Assembly (NCBI GenBank): GCA_030141605.1
Contig: JAQGDQ010000006.1
Coordinates: forward strand, 1,123,501-1,187,500
Length of the DNA: 64,000 bases
From: Tubiluchus corallicola
Taxonomy: Eukaryota; Priapulida; Priapulimorpha; Priapulimorphida; Tubiluchidae
Reading direction: 5' to 3'
Part shown: in pieces, positions 35,501-46,215 of the stretch
How positions within the stretch are numbered: position 1 is the stretch's first letter
Layout of the letters: every line of letters begins with the position of its first letter
Notes under the pieces: model-generated
The model's database searches: none
Told to the model about the DNA's origin: nothing
Seen by the model: only the letters and a program-made list of their open reading frames with translations
Position numbers and translations under genes: made by a program

Positions 35501-36486
35501 GCGGCAGAACGCTCCACTTAGCAGTTAGGGGGCTGTATGGTATAACAATCAGCCCTACAGCGTAATGCATGAAAATTACTTTACTGTTCAACACAAGTAG
35601 CTAATAATAACGAGTGATGAAAATCAAACCACTATGGCCAATAGTAACTGACTTGCCATTTTTAAAAACAGTTTGGTTAATGGTGGGATAAACTGTCAAA
35701 TTAAGACTTATTTTCAGTTTACCGCATATCACTATTGAGACAAAGGCATCGACTGCTCAGCATGATTTCATTACACTTAATTCTGACTGTATGAATCTCT
35801 AATTTTTCTGTCAAAATTATATCACCAAGTTTTTGTATACTGAAATGCAACATTATACTGTAGTTATATCCCAAAGTGTAAAATCACATTGGGGCTCACA
35901 GGGCTTTGATGAATCTATTTATTTAAAAACCAAGAATGTAATTAGTATAGTATTGTTGCGGAGCCCTCCCCTGGGAGCTGCCAGGGGGTCGAGGGACGCA
36001 AAGACGGCTGAGCAGTCAGCCTTCCGTTTGCCCGAATTGCATTCTACTAGGCAGAAGTGCAGAAGAAGAAAGACAAAAGATAAATAATCAGGTTCAAACT
36101 ACGCCGTACCTACCCAAAACGACAATCCTGTTAAGCACTGAAAAGAGCAGCACGCATGGTGGACGTGGCAACATGACAGAGACGTAGTAAACTACGTGCT
36201 CACTGCTTTTGCGCAAAGTCAACCTTGACTAAGCGTGCCCGCAACAGTATTATATATTTACTGAAATTAGGTACTCACCTTTTTCACCTAAACTTAGCTG
36301 AACTTCTCCCATTTCTTTCCTCTTCACTAGTCTGGAACCAGTATTCTCTCTCTGGGATTCTGTGACTTTTCTTCTGTATAGTGTAAAATTAGGTCGATGT
36401 TTGTGAAGCTGACAGCATAACCTCAATGCAAAACAGCAATGCAGTGGTTGTAAGCGGTATCTTATCATGATTCCAGTGCTAAGCAT
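27322..36486 (-). CDS. TIMM21: TIM21, subunit of the mitochondrial TIM23 presequence translocase, 5 exons, 218 aa
   Basis: TIM21 is an inner-membrane protein that links TIM23 to the TOM complex and to respiratory-chain assembly. Exons in transcription order: 36486-36279, 29711-29649, 29298-29201, 28419-28243, 27432-27322; all GT-AG with matching phases (1,1,0,0), 218 residues against 248 in human. Residues 1-70 are basic and poor in acidic residues, consistent with a presequence. One TM helix spans about 77-98 (TWLVVIVGGLGVTGFMFYTI). The IMS domain follows with FYTIFSELFSGDSPNGVYSR, GTPIKGYGELSSRGRRRH, MRFYIQG and a C-terminal HYDFHYLIVDLEGYPHKTI; these match the family block by block. Intron 1 (6.6 kb) contains the whole TSN gene on the other strand, a LINE fragment, a minisatellite and a GC-rich MITE. 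Intron 2 contains a GT microsatellite. Confidence 0.95.
29468..29556 (+). repeat. (GT)n microsatellite
   Basis: Almost pure GT dinucleotide repeat with one TTTG interruption and a few GC steps, inside TIMM21 intron 2 (29299-29648). Confidence 0.95.
30500..31070 (+). mobile_element. LINE reverse-transcriptase C-terminal fragment
   Basis: From about 30534 the frame reads KKCKYIGSLLDTKADIQRRK, then ILALSAYSDFTKVLEN. It matches the 'YLGS..DT..DI..RK.LA' block after the RT domain of non-LTR elements. At about 30810-30930 a second block reads IQIRKLYWTGHVLRVPHKSP, the 'W.GHV.RM' motif. Stops and frameshifts separate the blocks. It is a dead fragment within TIMM21 intron 1. Confidence 0.75.
32149..32178. 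repeat. Short AT-rich palindrome
   Basis: The ends gtgaatatatata and tatatatattcac are inverted copies with almost no spacer. It is probably a microsatellite-derived hairpin 450 bp upstream of the TSN start codon; no function is assigned. Confidence 0.6.
32627..34170 (+). CDS. TSN: Translin, 3 exons, 225 aa
   Basis: Translin is a single-stranded RNA/DNA-binding protein that forms octamers and, with TRAX, the C3PO endoribonuclease that helps activate RISC and processes tRNA fragments. Exons 32627-32815, 33060-33249 and 33872-34170 join in phases 0 and 1 to give 225 residues (human 228). Characteristic blocks: EQREEIRVCVKELEQT at the N-terminus; EYYRFNDHWRFACQRL and AFLSALTIYLETEQLITRE in exon 2; FHMDLEDYLIGTLTLASELS, RLAVNSVVAGDY and GFRLLNLKNDSLRKR in exon 3; and KKVEEVVYDLSIRG near the end. 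The helical fold is fully covered with no damage. The whole gene lies antisense inside TIMM21 intron 1. A poly(A)-type aataaa occurs just after the stop, near 34195. Confidence 0.97.
34665..34950 (+). repeat. Degenerate (GACTTG)-type minisatellite
   Basis: Tandem variants of 'gacttgagactc', 'actcgagact', 'gacttggactt' and 'cttgactcagac' run through the interval. All are built from hexamer-like GACTYG/GACTCA steps. It sits between the TSN 3' end and TIMM21 exon 1. Confidence 0.8.
35949..36251. mobile_element. GC-rich short element with terminal inverted repeats
   Basis: The left end agtattgttgcgg (35949-35961) and the right end ccgcaacagtatt (36239-36251) are inverted with 11 of 13 matching. 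The roughly 300-bp interior is much more GC-rich than its surroundings ('gagccctcccctgggagctg', 'gtcgagggacgc'). It has no coding capacity that I trust and lies only about 27 bp inside TIMM21 intron 1 from the exon-1 donor. Confidence 0.55.
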
Positions 36487-38795
36487 TGATCAATGATAAG
36501 GTGGCTAAAATGACAAAAATTGTTATAGTGTGAAAAATCTTTAAAATGCTCATACAAATATGCACTATAATATATTACCGTGTAGCATTTTTCGGCATGA
36601 TTAGACAGCACAGATTAAACATTGTTAGCTCGAAAACAGCACTCAATAATTGTTTTATGATTTTTTAATCAATTTAACATTATACCAGCGAAATAATAGA
36701 AATATACAATATTGATGCAAATGTACAAAAAATAAATATGGTTATATGCCTGCCTTGCTTCAGCCACATGCCGACCTATTTTCATCATTCTCCTTTCATT
36801 CAAAGGAAAATGGTGATTTTTTTAGACTATAGCTCATTTTGACCTATGGTTAACAGTTCACAAGCACAGTTAGCGATTAGGCCAGTAATGGGTTCAATTT
36901 TGCAACAGCTTGTACATTTTGCACACAATTTTGGATGCACAATTTCAAATTTCAAGTCCACTGCTATAATACATGATACCAGATGTCACGACTGAGCTGT
37001 GCAGCTCTGTCATCATGGCACCCATTTTTATGCGATCTATATCTGAGAAACTGAAAAAAATTATGTTTTGGGTGTACTAATATCTGTAATGCAAATCATT
37101 CTTGAAAAAATATTTGTTCTGAAAGTGCCATGTGTCCAGATCAAGACCTCAGATGCGCTGTACAATAGCCAGTGTGAGGCGTTATAAAATAATTTCTGGT
37201 GCATTTTACCATTTGTTTTCTTTCCTATATATTGCCAGATACGTGTCAGTTATCCAAATTGTGTAGCCATGCAGCAATGATGTCTTACTTTATTTTATAA
37301 TTTATTTACTTATTAATCATCATGATGAATTATCATCTAAAATAATGTTACTGTTATCAGTGCCAAATTCAACAACTAGCATTTCAATTCCTGATAGTCT
37401 TCCGAGTAGCCATTACTCCCCATTATGCAAATAAAATACCAAATCTGCTTACTGTTCGGTGCTGACTGCTGTTACATTCTGCGAATACACACACAAGTGC
37501 AACAAAAATTTACTTTCGCATGCTAATAATAGCCTATGCAAATGAGCGACAGGAAAAAAGTGGTAGTAATGGGCTAAGTTGCTGTAGAAGTGCAAGGCAA
37601 AATTTGTATTCATTAGTTTGCAAAAAACTTGTTCAAATATTCAAAATGAAGAAAATAACAGAATTTATCTTGTTCTTATATGATTTACTCGTATGTAACT
37701 TGTTTCTGAATCAAATTTCATTAAACTTGGAGATTGGAAAGTTTAGTTGGCATTACTTTTACCCGTCACAGATGACGGGTAAATGCATGTATCCGAGAGT
37801 AAGGAGTTAAACTCGGATGGTTTTATTACGAGTCATATTGCAGGTTGCAGCCATATAGTGCATAGATATTGTTTACAGTATGTCAAGTAGTAGTTTGATT
37901 AATTTGATGATGACAAAGGTGACTCTTATGAGAGCAGTAGCGGCCATGCTAGCACCCTGGTATTAGTACCTAGCAAAATACACCATCATCGGTCAGATAG
38001 TCTTTCAAAGACCACATGGTTTTTTTATCATGATGTGATTGCACTGTGTCCTTCATACTGCACTTCTATTTTGAATCCTTAGATTTATAGAACATTTTAT
38101 CACACTTAGCCACAACAAAATAATAATACAACTCTCCTTTTTCAACTGACAGCACAACTAGGCAGAGAAGTCTCAATTGGCTCATCGTAGAGGGCAACAA
38201 AAACTTAACTTTAGTTTACAAAACCTGCTTTCACGTGACACCACCAATATCCAAGTTACGGTGCTTTAAGAAACAAAACACAACTGAACTGGTGTCATTG
38301 CTCTCTCTCTCACCCCTTCGACGCTATTGATGTAGTAAAAAAGTAGACTTATCACAGAGGTAGTTTGTATATCTTGGCATTGTTTGATGTAATAGTATGT
38401 TACAATTTTGCACAAGATTGCAACTTTCATAGGCAAAGTTTTTATGGGGACTTGCTAGTTTAAACACCATGTTCTAATAATTTAATGATTGTAATAATCT
38501 TGCAATTTACAAGTCTCTATTCTAGACGTCAGCTGACATTATATTAGCTGTATTCTCAATTTCCATCAGAATTCATGCTTTTCATTGTGTACCAAAGCCG
38601 ACATCTCAGAAAGCTTCTGAAGGAAGAACTTAGTGTCCAAGACCCACGTGACAGCCAGTTCCAGTTTTCAACTGGAAATCTCCAGGGCTGAAATTCACTG
38701 CATTCACAAATTAGGCCTACAGTTTATGATTTAACAATAGTTACATTATTAGGCCTACTCCACTCTTCTACAAATGCACACATATTACTTTTTCT
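36487..38795. other. Intergenic region upstream of TIMM21, no gene seen
   Basis: It must contain the TIMM21 promoter near 36.5 kb. A small perfect hairpin (acccgtca / tgacgggt) lies at about 37760-37780. A 96-codon open frame at 37520-37810 resembles nothing known and is probably spurious. Confidence 0.4.
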
Positions 38796-38796
38796 G

Positions 38797-39414
38797 TTCA
38801 AGGAAGACGGGATGATTTTTCTATCTGACTCCATTTTCAAGTACAGTAAAAAGTATACATTTTAACACCAATAATGCTGCAAAAGCATTTCTGATAATTA
38901 AATAAAGGATTAAGATCTTAATTAACAGCGGCCAAGTCCAACTATTATGACATTGCAAGTGAATATAAATTTCAACAGCACAAACATTCTGTGAGCATAT
39001 TGACTTGTTTACGAAAGCGAAGATTCAAGTCCAGTGCTATTGTAAGTGACTCAGTGTTGTACTAAAACTCAGCAAGTTTTAAGATAAAAATTTAGATTTC
39101 AAATTTATCACTTGCTCTTCATGAGCTGTTGAACATGTGTATTACATCACAAACGACCATTTCTGAAATGAAAGCTACCTGTTTTTTGGGCAACGCATTT
39201 TCGAAATGCAGGTGCTAGTTCCCGTCTAACTAGCAAATGGCGAAATGCATGTAATAGCAAAGAACTAGTGGTGCGAACGCAATATTGCGTTTGTCTGGTA
39301 ATAATTCTTTCACGTAAGTCATTCTTGAAAAGAATAGTATGCTTCCTTTCAATATTTTAAAGAGCAGATTGTATTGACCTACGGCTTAAGACTGGGCCCG
39401 GTTTTCCTTTAAGC
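38797..39414 (-). mobile_element. 618-bp TTAA-type MITE, copy 1
   Basis: Over its whole length this is the diverged reverse complement of 42202-42819. The ends are inverted: AGGAAGACGG on the left and, in reverse complement, TTAAAGGAAAACCGGG on the right. The right flank keeps TTAA; the left reads TTCA, one change away. Shared internal landmarks are 'aagtatacattttaaca', 'ttcaacagctcatg' and 'acttacgtgaaagaattatt' (reverse strand here). Confidence 0.7.
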
Positions 39415-39934
39415 AAGGGGAGTGTGTAAATGTCGTAAACTCCTCTCACATTATTTATTTAACTTGTTATTTCAAATATTATTAACGACGCGGCTGTATT
39501 ATATAATATGTGACAAATTTCATAGTTTATAATATTTTTATACTGTAGCCCCGTTAGTACATAAACCAAAGCAAAACTAAATAAAATTAAAAAGCAATAG
39601 ATGCACAAAAAGGCTATCTACAGAGCATGATTAAACCAAAAGTTTTTCGACTTATTACAAAATATATGTAATGCCAAGTGATTATGAAGTTTTTTAAAAA
39701 AGTCATAAAGAGCAATACCACAAACCTTCGAGCAAGATCTTTAAAGGTGCGTCGCTACTCGCTAGTTTTCCACTCAATGGAAGTTGCAGTTGCAATTTTC
39801 CGGCCGACGTGGATAGTCTCAATTCTCAATACTATCATTTACTTGTCCTGTTTCAATACTGATCGACTTTAACTTGAAAACTTCGGCCTTGGTATGAGCG
39901 GACACTCGCTCACAATCAGAAAACGTCTTATAAC

Positions 39935-40210
39935 TTGTCATAAACCTGCAACACAAACACACAAATAAATGCAGTAGAATTGTTTCGAATTAGGCAACAA
40001 ACTGGGAAGCACACCATGCAATGCCACACAAAATTTTGGAACTCTCTTTATTAGACTCATGCACACAAGACCCCCTCCTAAAGACAAATATAGAAACCTC
40101 CTCTCCCTCTCTCGCTCCTACTCCATTTCCATATACACCACTGAATGACATGTACCTACCACGTACGTGTGATTCTAATTATAGTAAGAAATATGCACAC
40201 TGACAGCCTG
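39935..40210 (+). repeat. Interspersed repeat of unknown family, copy 1
   Basis: 'caaactgggaagcacacc', 'aaaattttggaactctct' and 'gaaacctcctctccctctct' recur in reverse complement at about 40800-41085. The two copies face each other between the two 618-bp MITEs. The open frame at 40021-40203 is part of this repeat. Confidence 0.6.
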
Positions 40211-40799
40211 ACAATGCCAGTGGCCGATCAAGTACCCAGGCTTCTTGATTTTGCAAATCTCTAATCCAGGGCAGCAGTCGGTATTAAATTAGTTTTTCGT
40301 CTTTGGACAGCAAATGAGACCCCCGTTACACACAAGTTTTCTTTATCAAAAGGGAGGTTCTGAACCCTGGGGCTCTGGACCCCCATTGATCCATTTCTGC
40401 ATCCGCCAGGTTTTTGATTGGCGTTCAGCTCTTAGGCTTTAAGTTACATTCAAATTAAGATAGATGTATAGGTGAAGTTTTAAAAAACTTTGATATTTTG
40501 GTCAATGTTTTACATGACCACATTTCACATTTAGGTCACACGTAAGTGTAGTATAATTGAACGAACCACGTTTGCCACCTACCACGTCATCAAATATTGT
40601 GCAGGCGTACTTACAGTAGATTTCGCATGTTTGTACAGGAGAAGGTATAAATTGAGGGTGATAAAATGCAGCTTGATTTTTTCATTGTGCTCCGCTAATG
40701 TACCACGTGGTATAAACTAAGTTATAAGTCAAAAACAGGAAAAATTTATGTTATATTGATTAAGTTTGTTTTCTTAATGGCTTGGGCTCTTGGGGTTTT

Positions 40800-41085
40800 T
40801 AATTAGCAGCTTGACATCCTTGGTAGTCTGGCATTCCTGACATTCTCGGCAGCTTAGCATTCTTGGTGGCTTGGATGGATCGTAGAAAGGAGGGGAAAAA
40901 GCATTGTGATGTTGTAAGAGAGGGTGGGGAGGTTTCGGTAATTGCCATTAGGAGAGGGTCATGAGTGTCATCTGTGGCTCGTGGCACTCGATAGAGAGTG
41001 TTCCAAAATGTTTTGTGGATTTACATAGTGCACTTCCCAACAAACTCCTATAGCAGCAACATTGCACTACTTCAACTTATTATTT
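40800..41085 (-). repeat. Interspersed repeat of unknown family, copy 2
   Basis: The minus strand reads 'gtttgttgggaagtgcac', 'aacattttggaacactct' and 'gaaacctccccaccctct', matching copy 1. The minus-strand open frame at 40799-40987 is a by-product. Confidence 0.6.
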
Positions 41086-42201
41086 TATGCATAAAAAGAG
41101 CTATGTGGGGTCCGATTGGACCACTATCAGTAAAATTTTAACTTGATTTGTCACAATTAAAATGAACTTAAGGGCTAATTCCCAGAGAGGCTGGCCCAAT
41201 GATTATTTTATTAAAACAGGTTCTAACTTGGCTATAATTTCAGCAATGTATCGTTTATCATTAATCAATTTTCAGAAGGCAGCTTTGCTCAGTCTTTCTT
41301 CTTCAAACCTACTACACCAGAGGAAATTTGTAATGTAAATTATGCAAAAACTCTCAATTTTAGCAAAACATCCGAGTATTTTTTTGGAATTTCTCCAGTA
41401 ACTGGAAGATAGCAGATATAATGCCTCAGCACAAAAAGGTCCATGGAATATCCCTTATAATTACAGGCCTATATACTTAATTTCAATTATCAGTAATGTC
41501 TTGGAAACTATAATAAAGAGTCTAATACTAGAGAATTTGAACATAATTCAAAAATAACTGTACAAACAACTAACTACATCAATTCAATTCAATTGCAATT
41601 CAGTTCTATTTGCACAAATACATACAATGTACATTGGCAAAGCAATACACGTTAAATACAACATAAAAAGTCTATGTGTAAAGTTATTTTCATATATTCA
41701 TCAAAACATTTGATCACAAAAATAACTGCACACTACTGCATCAGTCAATTATTTTTAGGGAGTAAAATAGTAATGATCAACAACAAGTCGTGAGTATATG
41801 CAAGAATTGTAAAAATTTTAGAAGAAAATTTAAAAGTATGCGACTGTGCATCACTGTGTTTAGCCAATGAGTATCGGAATCGTCAAACGATTTAGTTTAC
41901 TGTGTTGGGTGCCGTTTACAGTGCTAAGTCACGTATCGCATACGAACGCAATATACGGGCTGTCCTAATACATACCGCAGCAGAAACTAAACAGAGTTTA
42001 CCTAAATGGCAGCGTCCGTTTTCTTGTTTATTATTAAAATAATAATAATTATTATTAGTTGATTAAATAAAATTATACATTCGATAAAATATAATATTAT
42101 TAATTCCGAGCACTTTGATTGAGCAATATTAAATTGCGAGATGTAGAGTATAAGCTTTTTGAGGTTAATAGGCGAACTTTTGAGCAATTCTATCATGACG
42201 A
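41086..42201. other. Non-coding stretch between repeats
   Basis: Short broken frames near 41270-41470, such as RPIYLISIISNVLETIIK, resemble an RT segment ('YRPISLL..lsKi.E+ii') and mark another LINE scrap on the + strand. The remainder is AT-rich without an exon. Around 41895-41945 is an inverted relative of the sequence at about 43385-43420 ('cggcgcccaacacac'). Confidence 0.4.
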
Positions 42202-42819
42202 TAAAGCAAAATCGGACCCAGTCTTAAACTGTAGATCGAAACTATTTGCTCTTTAAAATATTGAAAGGAAACATACTATTTTTTTCAAAAATGACTTACG
42301 TGAAAGAATTATTACCACCCAAACATACTATATTGCTTATGCGCCACTAGTTCTTTGTTTTTCATGTATTTTGCCATTTCCTAGTTAAGCGGGCACAAGC
42401 GCCTGCATTTCGGAAACGCATTGCCCAAAAGCTGGTCCTGCACTCAGTTCAGATGTGTTAGTTTGTGATGAACTACACACGTTCAACAGCTCATGCTTGA
42501 GCACAATGGTAAACTTGAAATTCTATCTTAAAACATGCCTAGTTTTAGTACAACACACTAAATATCTTACAATGGCACTGTACTTCAATTTTCACTTTTG
42601 CAAACATGTACAACACGCTCGTGAAATACTTTTGCTGTTGAAAATTATGTTAGTTTGTGATGTCACCAATAGCTGGGCTCGCCCGTCGTTAATTAAGTTT
42701 TTTAATGTATTATTTAATTATCAGTAACGCTTTTGCAATCATAATCATGTTAAAATGTATACTTTTTATCGGACTCGAAAATGGGGGAGTATAAGTAAAA
42801 CAGCCTGTCTTCCTTTAAG
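42202..42819 (+). mobile_element. 618-bp TTAA-type MITE, copy 2
   Basis: Inverted relative to copy 1 at 38797-39414. The right end reads gtcttcctTTAAgg, keeping the TTAA. The left end reads TAAAGCAAAATCGG, a mutated TTAA-AGGAAA. Non-autonomous; the 90-codon frame inside it is not a gene. Confidence 0.7.
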
Positions 42820-43014
42820 GTATGTCATTTTTATTATGCCCTGCTTCGTTTGAGGTACATATAGGCAGGCCGCTTCATTACGTCTTTGTCATACACAGTT
42901 TGTATACAGGTTGGTAAGCCATTTACCTCTGTTTACATAATTAAGTTTTGTTACATAATGGCTAATGCTGCTAACTTGTCTCCTCCTCTCAAAAATATAT
43001 ATTATACTGCATAC

Positions 43015-43018
<4 letters not shown>

Positions 43019-43071
<53 letters not shown>

Positions 43072-43083
43072 TGTGTGTGTGTA
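43019..43083 (+). repeat. (GT)n / (GCGT)n microsatellite
   Basis: Pure GT repeat passing into GCGT repeats and back. It is flanked by a short diverged direct duplication: 'cagtttgtatacaggttggt' near 42897 and 'cagtttgtaaacaggttggt' near 43135. Confidence 0.9.
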
Positions 43084-43689
43084 TTGTGGTGTAGTGTTTG
43101 TTGTGGTATTAAATTTTGTGGTGTAGCTGTTTGTTACAGTTTGTAAACAGGTTGGTGAGCTGTTTGCTTCCCAGTGTTTTGTATACTCAGTTAATCATGC
43201 ACAAGTTGTGATTGATATGGGCTTGGTCAGCATTTATTTCTCTTTTAAACTTGCAATTTACTATGTAATTAACCAATGCGGCATCACTCTACTCACCAAT
43301 GCGATATTGCATTTGGGTGACCAATGACCATATACCACACTGACTCTTCATGCGTAGTAGCGTAACTGTGCATATATGGGCTAGTGCAGTTAGCGGCGCC
43401 CAACACACTCAATTATAGACTCCAGAGCTCAACTTCATGGATGATGGCGATAGCAGAGAACTTCTAAACGACTGTATCGAGAAGTGAACCTCGCTGTGCT
43501 ACGGGCATATTTGAAGAAAATGACGTAAGTTGGTGGACAGCACCAAGGTATGCGTAACAAAGTTTTTGTAGTTCACTCAAAAATTCCGCTGTTCTGGCTG
43601 ACTAAGTCTTTGTGTTAACAGCTTAACTGTATAAAAATTAGTCGTCGGATCAATTTATAAGAACTTTATAAAGTGTTTACATAGCTTTA

Positions 43690-44640
43690 TTCCACGGGAT
43701 GCAGTGCTAAATAGTTCTGAGACATGGTCAAATTTGACAGCAACTGATTGGGAGAAATTAGAAATGATTCAAGCAAATGCTTTAAAAACATTATTTAATC
43801 TCAGTGAATCAACGCCATACTGGGGATTAGTAACTGAAATAGGCATATGGCCTCTAAAACATAAAGTAAATTATAGGAGATTGATGTTCTATCGGAATTT
43901 ACTGATAAGTAAACCAAAGAGATTAGCATCAGAGGTACTCGAAATGCAAATAAACAATGTACATAAAAGGTCATGGTATAATGAAGTAGTTGAGACTGCA
44001 AAAAAATATACCATAGATGCTAATAAAGAAAGGGTGAAAGTCATGAAAAAGTCTGAATGGAAGAAAGAAATAAAGAATAAGATTGAATGTTGTATAAAGA
44101 GTGAATGTGCAGAAAAATGCAGGAGCAGCACTAAATTAAGATTTTTAAGGCATACCGAGTGGAAACGACAAAATTACATAGACACATGCAAGCTAGAAGA
44201 GGTTAAAGATTTATTGAAAATAAGATTGAATATGATTAAAGTTAAAGGGAACTACAAGAATGAGTTTAAGTATCAGTTATTATGCCCAGTGTGTGAGGAA
44301 GATGATGACACTACTGAACATATGCTTAGATGTTATAGATATGGAGAATGGAAAAAAATTTTGAACTCAGATGTATTAATGAACAGTGAAAAGGAAGGAT
44401 TGCTAGAAATTAGAAATCTAGTGAACGAATGTATGGAATACAGGATAAAGACATTAAACTTGGAAAAGACAAATAAAAGATCAGCGTTAAAGAAGAATAG
44501 ACTTTGCACCCTATAAAGGTGCCCGCCTCTGTTAGGTGGAGAGAGCCGAGTATCGCAATCGCAATCGCAAATACATCAAAGTGCGTAAATGCACAAATAC
44601 TGCACAATGTGATTACAAATAAACATGGAATTCTGCGAGA
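43690..44640 (+). mobile_element. Non-LTR retrotransposon 3' part, intact 270-codon frame
   Basis: The frame 43704-44516 encodes the region after the RT domain of a LINE ORF2: LNSSETW, KLEMIQANALKTLFNL, STPYWGLVTEIGIWPLKHK, a long basic middle, and a Cys/His segment C-x2-C-x8-H-x3-C (CPVCEEDDDTTEHMLRC). It ends with SALKKNRLCTL and a stop. The short 3' tail contains atcgca repeats (about 44551-44575), as found at some LINE 3' ends. The 270 uninterrupted codons suggest a younger insertion than the other LINE scraps. The 5' part is missing. Confidence 0.8.
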
Positions 44641-44689
44641 ACAAAAGGTGTCTGGCAGTTTACTTAGCTTATGAAGTTCAGTTTTAGCT

Positions 44690-46215
44690 TGTTAAAATTG
44701 TTTTGTTATCTTGTCAATGTTAACTAGCCGAGTTGAAGCTAATCCAAAGTTCTTCAGTTACACGAAACAATTTACTAAGCCAAAGGATTCCTCAGATTCA
44801 TTGTTAGGACTAGATAAGGGAAGTTTTGCTTAATGACTCCAATAAGGCTAATAGTAATACGTTGAATGACTTTTTCACTTCAATATTTATTAAAGAGTCT
44901 TCAGATTTAATTCCTCAGTGTTTCTGTCGTTCTTCTAGTAGTATGATTGATGACGTCAACTTTTCCATACAGACAGTGTGTGACATACTAAAAATTGACG
45001 AGACAAAATCAAAAGGCCCTGATGATTGCACCCTGTCTTTGATACGGTTGCATACAAGCAACTATTAGTTAAACTGTATTGCTCTAGCATCAGAGGCAAA
45101 CTGCTTTTAAAGTGGTTCGAAGCATTTTTGTCAAATCGTAGACTATGAGTAGTAATCAACAGTACATCTTGTAAAGTCACTAACAGGAAACATTAAAACT
45201 GCATAGGTTTAGGCAGTATAAACTATTTTATTGAAAACGGGACAGAAGTTTCATAGCAACAGACTCATCAGCTAAAGGTGGTAATGTTATAGCTGGTACA
45301 ACAGGGAAGCCCAGATTGGGCGGAGACTAACAGTTAAGTAGTAATGCCTACGTCACAAGCAGGATGTAACCAAAGTGCTCTTACAATCTCTTGGTGTTCT
45401 GTTTCTAAAGGAGTTTCACAAGGGTTTAGACTGGGTCCTGTTTTGCCAGATTTAGTTGCTTCAGTAATTAGTATGTGTGCTTACGATGCAATAATCTATC
45501 ACCGAGTTCTAACAATAGAAGATTCGGTACGTTTGCAACAAGACTTATTTCAGCTAGAAGCCTGGTCTGATAAATGGTTATTACAGTTTAATGCAGACAA
45601 ATGTGTAGTGTTGCAGCTTAAAGCTCAAGTTTCATCACACTATTGTTTGTCTGGCAGTGAGTTAACTCATGTTTCATAACCTAAAGACCTTAGTGTAATT
45701 ATATCAAATGATCTGGAGCCTACTGCACATATCATCAACATATGCAAGAAGGCAAATTGGATGATTGGATTGATTAAAAGATGTTCTGTTAACCGGGATC
45801 CTAAGCAGGTGTTAACTCTCTACAAAGCTTATGTGCGACCATTATTAGAATATTCTAGTGTAGTATGGTGATGTTATAATCTGACATTAACAGCTTGCAC
45901 AAAGTTCAAGATAGGTGCCTGTGATTATTTTAGCTGACTGCATCCGGAAATTTGTTCACTCCAACAGAGAAGAGAAACAGCGGACATGTATGAAGTATTT
46001 AAGTACATAAATTATAGACAACCTTGTTAGCTGTGATACACTATTTAAGGCTGCACCTCTACTGTCCACTCGCGATTTGTATAAACTTGTATAAACCTTA
46101 TGCGAGAACTAATTGTAAAAGTTCATTTTTTTCACACTGTGTAGCGAACAAGCGGAACAGTTTGCCAGAAAGGGTGATTAGTGCACTGAGTTTAAACTTA
46201 AGGAGAGATTGAGGG
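44690..46215 (+). mobile_element. CR1-like LINE RT domain, broken, with a nested insertion
   Basis: Frames in order: NPKFFSYTKQFTKPKDS; LNDFFTSIFIKESSDLIP (44826); SIQTVCDILKIDETKSKGPD (about 44965); after an insertion, SVSKGVSQGFRLGPVL (45385); EDSVRLQQDLFQLEAWSDKW and LLQFNADKC (45520-45603); LTLYKAYVRPLLEYSSVVW (about 45815); and NKRNSLPERVISALSLNL (46150-46200). These are successive blocks of a CR1/Jockey-type RT. Stops and shifts show it is dead. The coding sequence is split at about 45185-45385 by another element. Confidence 0.8.
45185..45390 (-). mobile_element. Element inserted in a CR1 RT, with hammerhead-like core
   Basis: The CR1 frame is interrupted between VINSTSCKVT and SVSKGVSQGF, where the intact protein would be nearly continuous. 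On the minus strand the insert carries CTGATGA (45271-45265), a decayed stem, GAAAC (45252-45248), then 'ttctgtcccgttttcaataa' and AATAAA. Penelope-like retroelements carry hammerhead ribozymes (established), so it may be the end of such an element or a related SINE. Confidence 0.45.

Noticed and set aside
36001-36250. GC-rich island considered as the TIMM21 CpG promoter
   Set aside because: It lies downstream of exon 1 (inside intron 1) and is bounded by inverted terminal repeats, so a mobile element is the simpler reading.
42455-42727. 90-codon open frame as a gene
   Set aside because: It lies wholly inside the 618-bp MITE, and the partner copy does not keep the frame.
38797-42819. A single 4-kb transposon with 618-bp terminal inverted repeats
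   Set aside because: Each 618-bp arm has its own inverted ends next to TTAA-like sites, so two separate insertions fit better; the interior has no transposase.
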